Below are positions 13,359 to 15,455 of a DNA stretch of 15,455 nt, piece after piece. A model generated the notes under the pieces. The model did not search any database. It was given only the letters and a program-made list of their open reading frames with translations, and had not been told where the DNA came from. Numbering within the stretch: the first letter of the stretch is position 1; every line of letters starts with the position of its first letter. This stretch comes from an uncultured Oscillospiraceae bacterium (GTDB lineage: Bacteria > Bacillota > Clostridia > Oscillospirales > Ruminococcaceae). Location: NCBI GenBank assembly GCA_900547385.1, contig URGQ01000035.1, positions 1 to 15,455 on the forward strand, in the 5' to 3' direction. The position numbers and the translations under genes are program-made.

Positions 13359-13381
13359 CCGGGAAGGCAAAGCCTTTCCGG
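13359..13381. repeat. Hairpin capping the inverted repeat
   Basis: CCGGGAAGGC (13359-13368) / GCCTTTCCGG (13372-13381), 10 pairs with one G-T wobble, loop AAA. At the matching end of the other copy (after 15374) there is a hairpin of different sequence. Confidence 0.55.
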
Positions 13382-13382
13382 G

Positions 13383-13458
13383 CGGGGTGTACCGACGCGT
13401 TGGGTCTTTAGGGCGGAGCCATAAATGACTTTTGGTTACTTTTCTTCATAGAAAAGTA
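13383..13458 (-). repeat. Long inverted repeat, left arm (flanks mnmE)
   Basis: The reverse complement of 15299-15374 matches at 71 of 76 positions with no gaps. It contains GTGTACCGACGCGT and the hairpin TACTTTTCT-TCAT-AGAAAAGTA at the mnmE-proximal end. The pair encloses mnmE in inverted orientation. Confidence 0.88.
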
Positions 13459-13581
13459 ACCCCCCGCCGGGTAGGCGTACAGTTGAATACCTTTTGTAAA
13501 ACTCCGCCCCGCCGCCAGGCGACCACCAACCTTCCCACAAACCTCATTCTACCCCATTTCTTCCCAGAAAGGATGACCCCC

Positions 13582-14955
13582 ATGCGTGATACCATCGCCG
13601 CCATCGCCACCGCCACCGGCGGGGGAGTGGGCATGGTGCGCCTTTCCGGCCCGCAGGCCCTTGCGGTGGCCGGCCGGGTGTTCCGCCCCATGAATCCCGC
13701 CAAATCCCCGGAAACCATGCCGGGCTATACCGGTGCGTTCGGCCGCGTCTATCAGGGGGAGCAGCTCCTGGATGAAGCCGTATTGTTCGTTTATCATGCC
13801 CCCCATAGCTATACCGGGGAGGATGTCGCCGAATTCTGCTGCCACGGGGGAGAATTTGTGCTGTCGCAGGTGCTGGCCGCCGTTATCGCCGCCGGGGCCC
13901 GCCCGGCCGAAGCCGGAGAGTATACCCGCCGCGCCCTGATGAACGGCCGCATGACCTTGACCGAAGCCGAAAGCGTCATTGATATCTTGGCCGCCCAGAA
14001 TACCCAGAGTCTCCGGGCCGCCCTCGGCGCCATGGAAGGCGCCCTCCACCGGGAGGTACTGGCCGCCGCCGATACTCTCACCGATTGCTGCGCCCACATC
14101 TCCGCCTGGATCGATTACCCCGAGGAGGATGTGGAGGAGGTTTCTCCCCCTGTTCTGCTGGCGCGGTTAAATCGGGTAGAGGCCACCCTTTCCCGGCTGG
14201 AGCATAGCTGGCAGCAGGGGCAAATGGTGCGGCAGGGCATCGCCACCGCCATCATCGGCAGCGCCAATGTCGGTAAATCCACCCTGATGAATCTCCTCTC
14301 CGGTCGGGAACGCAGCATTGTCACCGACATCCCCGGCACCACCCGGGATGTTATTGAGGAAACCGTCCGCCTGGGGGATCTCACTCTCCGCCTTTCCGAT
14401 ACCGCCGGCCTGCGGCAAAGCGATGATCCCATCGAACAGATCGGGGTGGAGCGCAGCCGCCGCGCGCTGGAACAGTGCGACCTCATTTTGGCGGTCTTTG
14501 ATGAAAGCCGCCCCCTCACCCCCGAAGAACGGCAGTGGCTCCCTGCTTTGGCGGGTCGCGCCGCCGTTGTCATCTATAATAAGCAGGATCTCCCCCCCGC
14601 TCTCACGGCGGAGGAAAAAGCGGCCATAGCCGCCGTGGCGCCCGTTTCGGTTTCCATCAGCGCCGCCGCCGGTACCGGCCTCGCGGAGCTCACCGAAGCC
14701 ATCCGCCAAGTGGTCGGCCTTTCCCACTTCGATCCCACTGCGGCCATTATCGCCAATGCCCGGCAGCTGGAGTGCATCACCGCCGCCCGCCGCAGCCTGG
14801 GTGAGGGCATCGAAGCCCTCGCCGCCGGTGAGACCCTCGATGCCGTTTCGGTCTGCCTGGAGCAGGCCGCCGATGCCCTGCTCACCCTCACCGGCCGCCG
14901 TGCCAGTGCGGAAGCCATCGACAAGGTATTCGAGCAGTTCTGCGTGGGCAAATAA
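13582..14955 (+). CDS. mnmE: tRNA modification GTPase MnmE (TrmE)
   Basis: With MnmG, catalyses the first step of cmnm5U34 formation in the wobble position of certain tRNAs; cytoplasmic dimeric GTPase. The start at 13582 follows AGAAAGGA with an 8-base gap and gives 457 residues, the usual length; the frame is open back to 13432 through repeat sequence. Order: N-terminal folate-binding domain (about 1-118, starting DTIAAIATATGGGVGMVRLSG), helical domain, inserted G domain with GSANVGKS (226-233), TT (253-254), DTAG (273-276) and NKQD (333-336), then the C-terminal FCVGK with catalytic C454. No clear promoter is seen. mnmG, often next door, is not in the window. The gene is flanked by inverted repeats. 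Confidence 0.97.
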   Translation: MRDTIAAIATATGGGVGMVRLSGPQALAVAGRVFRPMNPAKSPETMPGYTGAFGRVYQGEQLLDEAVLFVYHAPHSYTGEDVAEFCCHGGEFVLSQVLAAVIAAGARPAEAGEYTRRALMNGRMTLTEAESVIDILAAQNTQSLRAALGAMEGALHREVLAAADTLTDCCAHISAWIDYPEEDVEEVSPPVLLARLNRVEATLSRLEHSWQQGQMVRQGIATAIIGSANVGKSTLMNLLSGRERSIVTDIPGTTRDVIEETVRLGDLTLRLSDTAGLRQSDDPIEQIGVERSRRALEQCDLILAVFDESRPLTPEERQWLPALAGRAAVVIYNKQDLPPALTAEEKAAIAAVAPVSVSISAAAGTGLAELTEAIRQVVGLSHFDPTAAIIANARQLECITAARRSLGEGIEALAAGETLDAVSVCLEQAADALLTLTGRRASAEAIDKVFEQFCVGK

Positions 14956-14978
14956 GTTCCGCCTGCCGGCGGAGAACT
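14955..14978 (+). terminator. Weak terminator-like hairpin at the mnmE stop
   Basis: AGTTC + CGCC (14955-14963) pairs with GGCG (14968-14971) and GAACT (14974-14978), with a two-base bulge and loop TGCC. No T tract follows, so its role as a terminator is doubtful. Confidence 0.25.
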
Positions 14979-15015
14979 CCTCGACCAGTCGCAGTCCCGC
15001 CCGCCTTGCGGTTCC

Positions 15016-15055
15016 CGAAAAAATCTTCGCACTATTCGTTTGCTCGATTTTTTCG
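15016..15055. repeat. Inverted repeat with 20-base spacer
   Basis: CGAAAAAATC (15016-15025) and GATTTTTTCG (15046-15055) are perfect complements. No gene is recognised between 14956 and the window end; that stretch holds only this and the repeats listed next. Confidence 0.6.
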
Positions 15056-15161
15056 ACCGCTACGGATTCTCCGCCTCGCTTCATCCGCCACCGGCGGCGC
15101 TCGGCTCCGAATCCCCATCCCCCGCGACCCCCTTCACACCAAATTTCACCTCGCCTTAAAG

Positions 15162-15201
15162 GCTCCCCTGTGCAAGGGGAGCTGTCAGCCGCAAGGCTGA
15201 C
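15162..15201 (+). repeat. REP-like double hairpin
   Basis: GCTCCCCT-GTGCA-AGGGGAGC (15162-15182) is followed after one base by GTCAGCC-GCAA-GGCTGAC (15184-15201, GNRA-type loop), then TGAGGGG. The two-hairpin layout resembles short REP-like repeats common between genes in Ruminococcaceae. That recognition is from memory, not a search. Confidence 0.65.
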
Positions 15202-15234
15202 TGAGGGGTTGTCGGCAAAAGGCATAATTTCATC

Positions 15235-15297
15235 TCGCCTATTGGCATCGCGGAGCCTTTTGCAAAGGCGTAATCTGTACGGCTCGCCGCCGTGGCC
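15235..15297 (+). repeat. Dispersed repeat module X, copy 2
   Basis: Aligns with 12979-13041 in the same orientation (52/63). It includes the triloop hairpin GCCTTT-TGC-AAAGGC (15255-15269). It leads directly into the long inverted repeat arm at 15299, so the fuller unit here spans about 15235-15420. Confidence 0.75.
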
Positions 15298-15298
15298 C

Positions 15299-15374
15299 TA
15301 CTTTTCTATGAAGAAAAGTAACCAAAAGTCATTCAGGGCTGCGCCCTAAAAACCCGACGCGTCGGTACACCCCG
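15299..15374 (+). repeat. Long inverted repeat, right arm (flanks mnmE)
   Basis: Partner of 13383-13458 (71/76 identical as reverse complement). It begins with the hairpin TACTTTTCT-ATGA-AGAAAAGTA (15299-15320). After it stands CCCCGCAAGGTC-GTAA-GACCTTGTGGGG (about 15388-15415), a 12-pair hairpin with one wobble. The repeat region runs on toward the window end. Confidence 0.88.
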
Positions 15375-15455
15375 TATAATCGGGGCCCCCGCAAGGTCGT
15401 AAGACCTTGTGGGGAAAGGAGGATGCACCGCAGCGGGGAGGGCTGCCCGGAGCAA

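Noticed and set aside
14956..15455. Protein-coding frames in the terminal region (for example 14756-15349 plus)
   Set aside because: They run through the end of mnmE and through repeats out of frame, with no ribosome binding site or recognisable protein.

Overview
The window looks like chromosomal DNA from a high-GC clostridial Firmicute, probably Oscillospiraceae/Ruminococcaceae (Faecalibacterium, Gemmiger or Subdoligranulum-like). That placement is inference. It rests on strong Shine-Dalgarno sites, a class B sortase with an NPxTG-type surface protein, a yceD-rpmF pair, MtaB, a DUF512 radical SAM protein, and intergenic regions full of GC-rich palindromic repeats. There is no phage, plasmid, transposase, CRISPR or tRNA signature. 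The genes are mostly housekeeping; the unusual content is intergenic.

Layout. 1-171: repeat debris and terminators. 172-1398 (minus): trpS followed by a small PspC protein, from a good promoter at 1440-1468. 1862-3010 (minus): class B sortase with its own promoter and terminator. 3322-4449 (minus): GNAT acetyltransferase followed by an HD-domain hydrolase. Divergent promoters at 4479-4557 separate these from the plus-strand run mtaB, a 48-aa membrane protein, a second GNAT, a DUF512 radical SAM protein and a Gfo/Idh/MocA oxidoreductase (4749-9479). A bidirectional terminator (9491-9522) ends that run opposite a secreted beta-repeat protein with an NPSTG sorting signal (9571-10680, minus). Next come rpmF and yceD (minus) under a consensus promoter, a degenerate LytR-CpsA-Psr-like protein (12041-12907, plus) and mnmE (13582-14955, plus). 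mnmE sits between two repeat-rich gaps.

How the genes relate. The sortase and the NPSTG protein are a plausible enzyme/substrate pair for wall anchoring, and the LCP-like protein is also envelope related. TrpRS, MtaB, MnmE, L32 and YceD all serve translation (tRNA charging, tRNA modification, ribosome). The TrpRS carries a cysteine pattern like the [4Fe-4S] TrpRS of Thermotoga maritima.

Most interesting signal. A dispersed intergenic element of about 75-85 bp folds as a four-way junction: a 12-14 bp outer stem (GGGCCGCAGGCC / GGCCTGCGGCCC) encloses three adjacent triloop hairpins with essentially no unpaired linker. The best copies are at 4608-4692, 8348-8430 and 3159-3241, with degenerate relatives at 1657-1731, about 5-76 and 11901-11988. 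Copies show compensatory base-pair changes and different stem order. In all clear copies the triloops read T-N-C/T on the plus strand whatever the direction of the neighbouring genes. A second repeat family flanks mnmE as a 76-bp inverted pair (71/76 identical).
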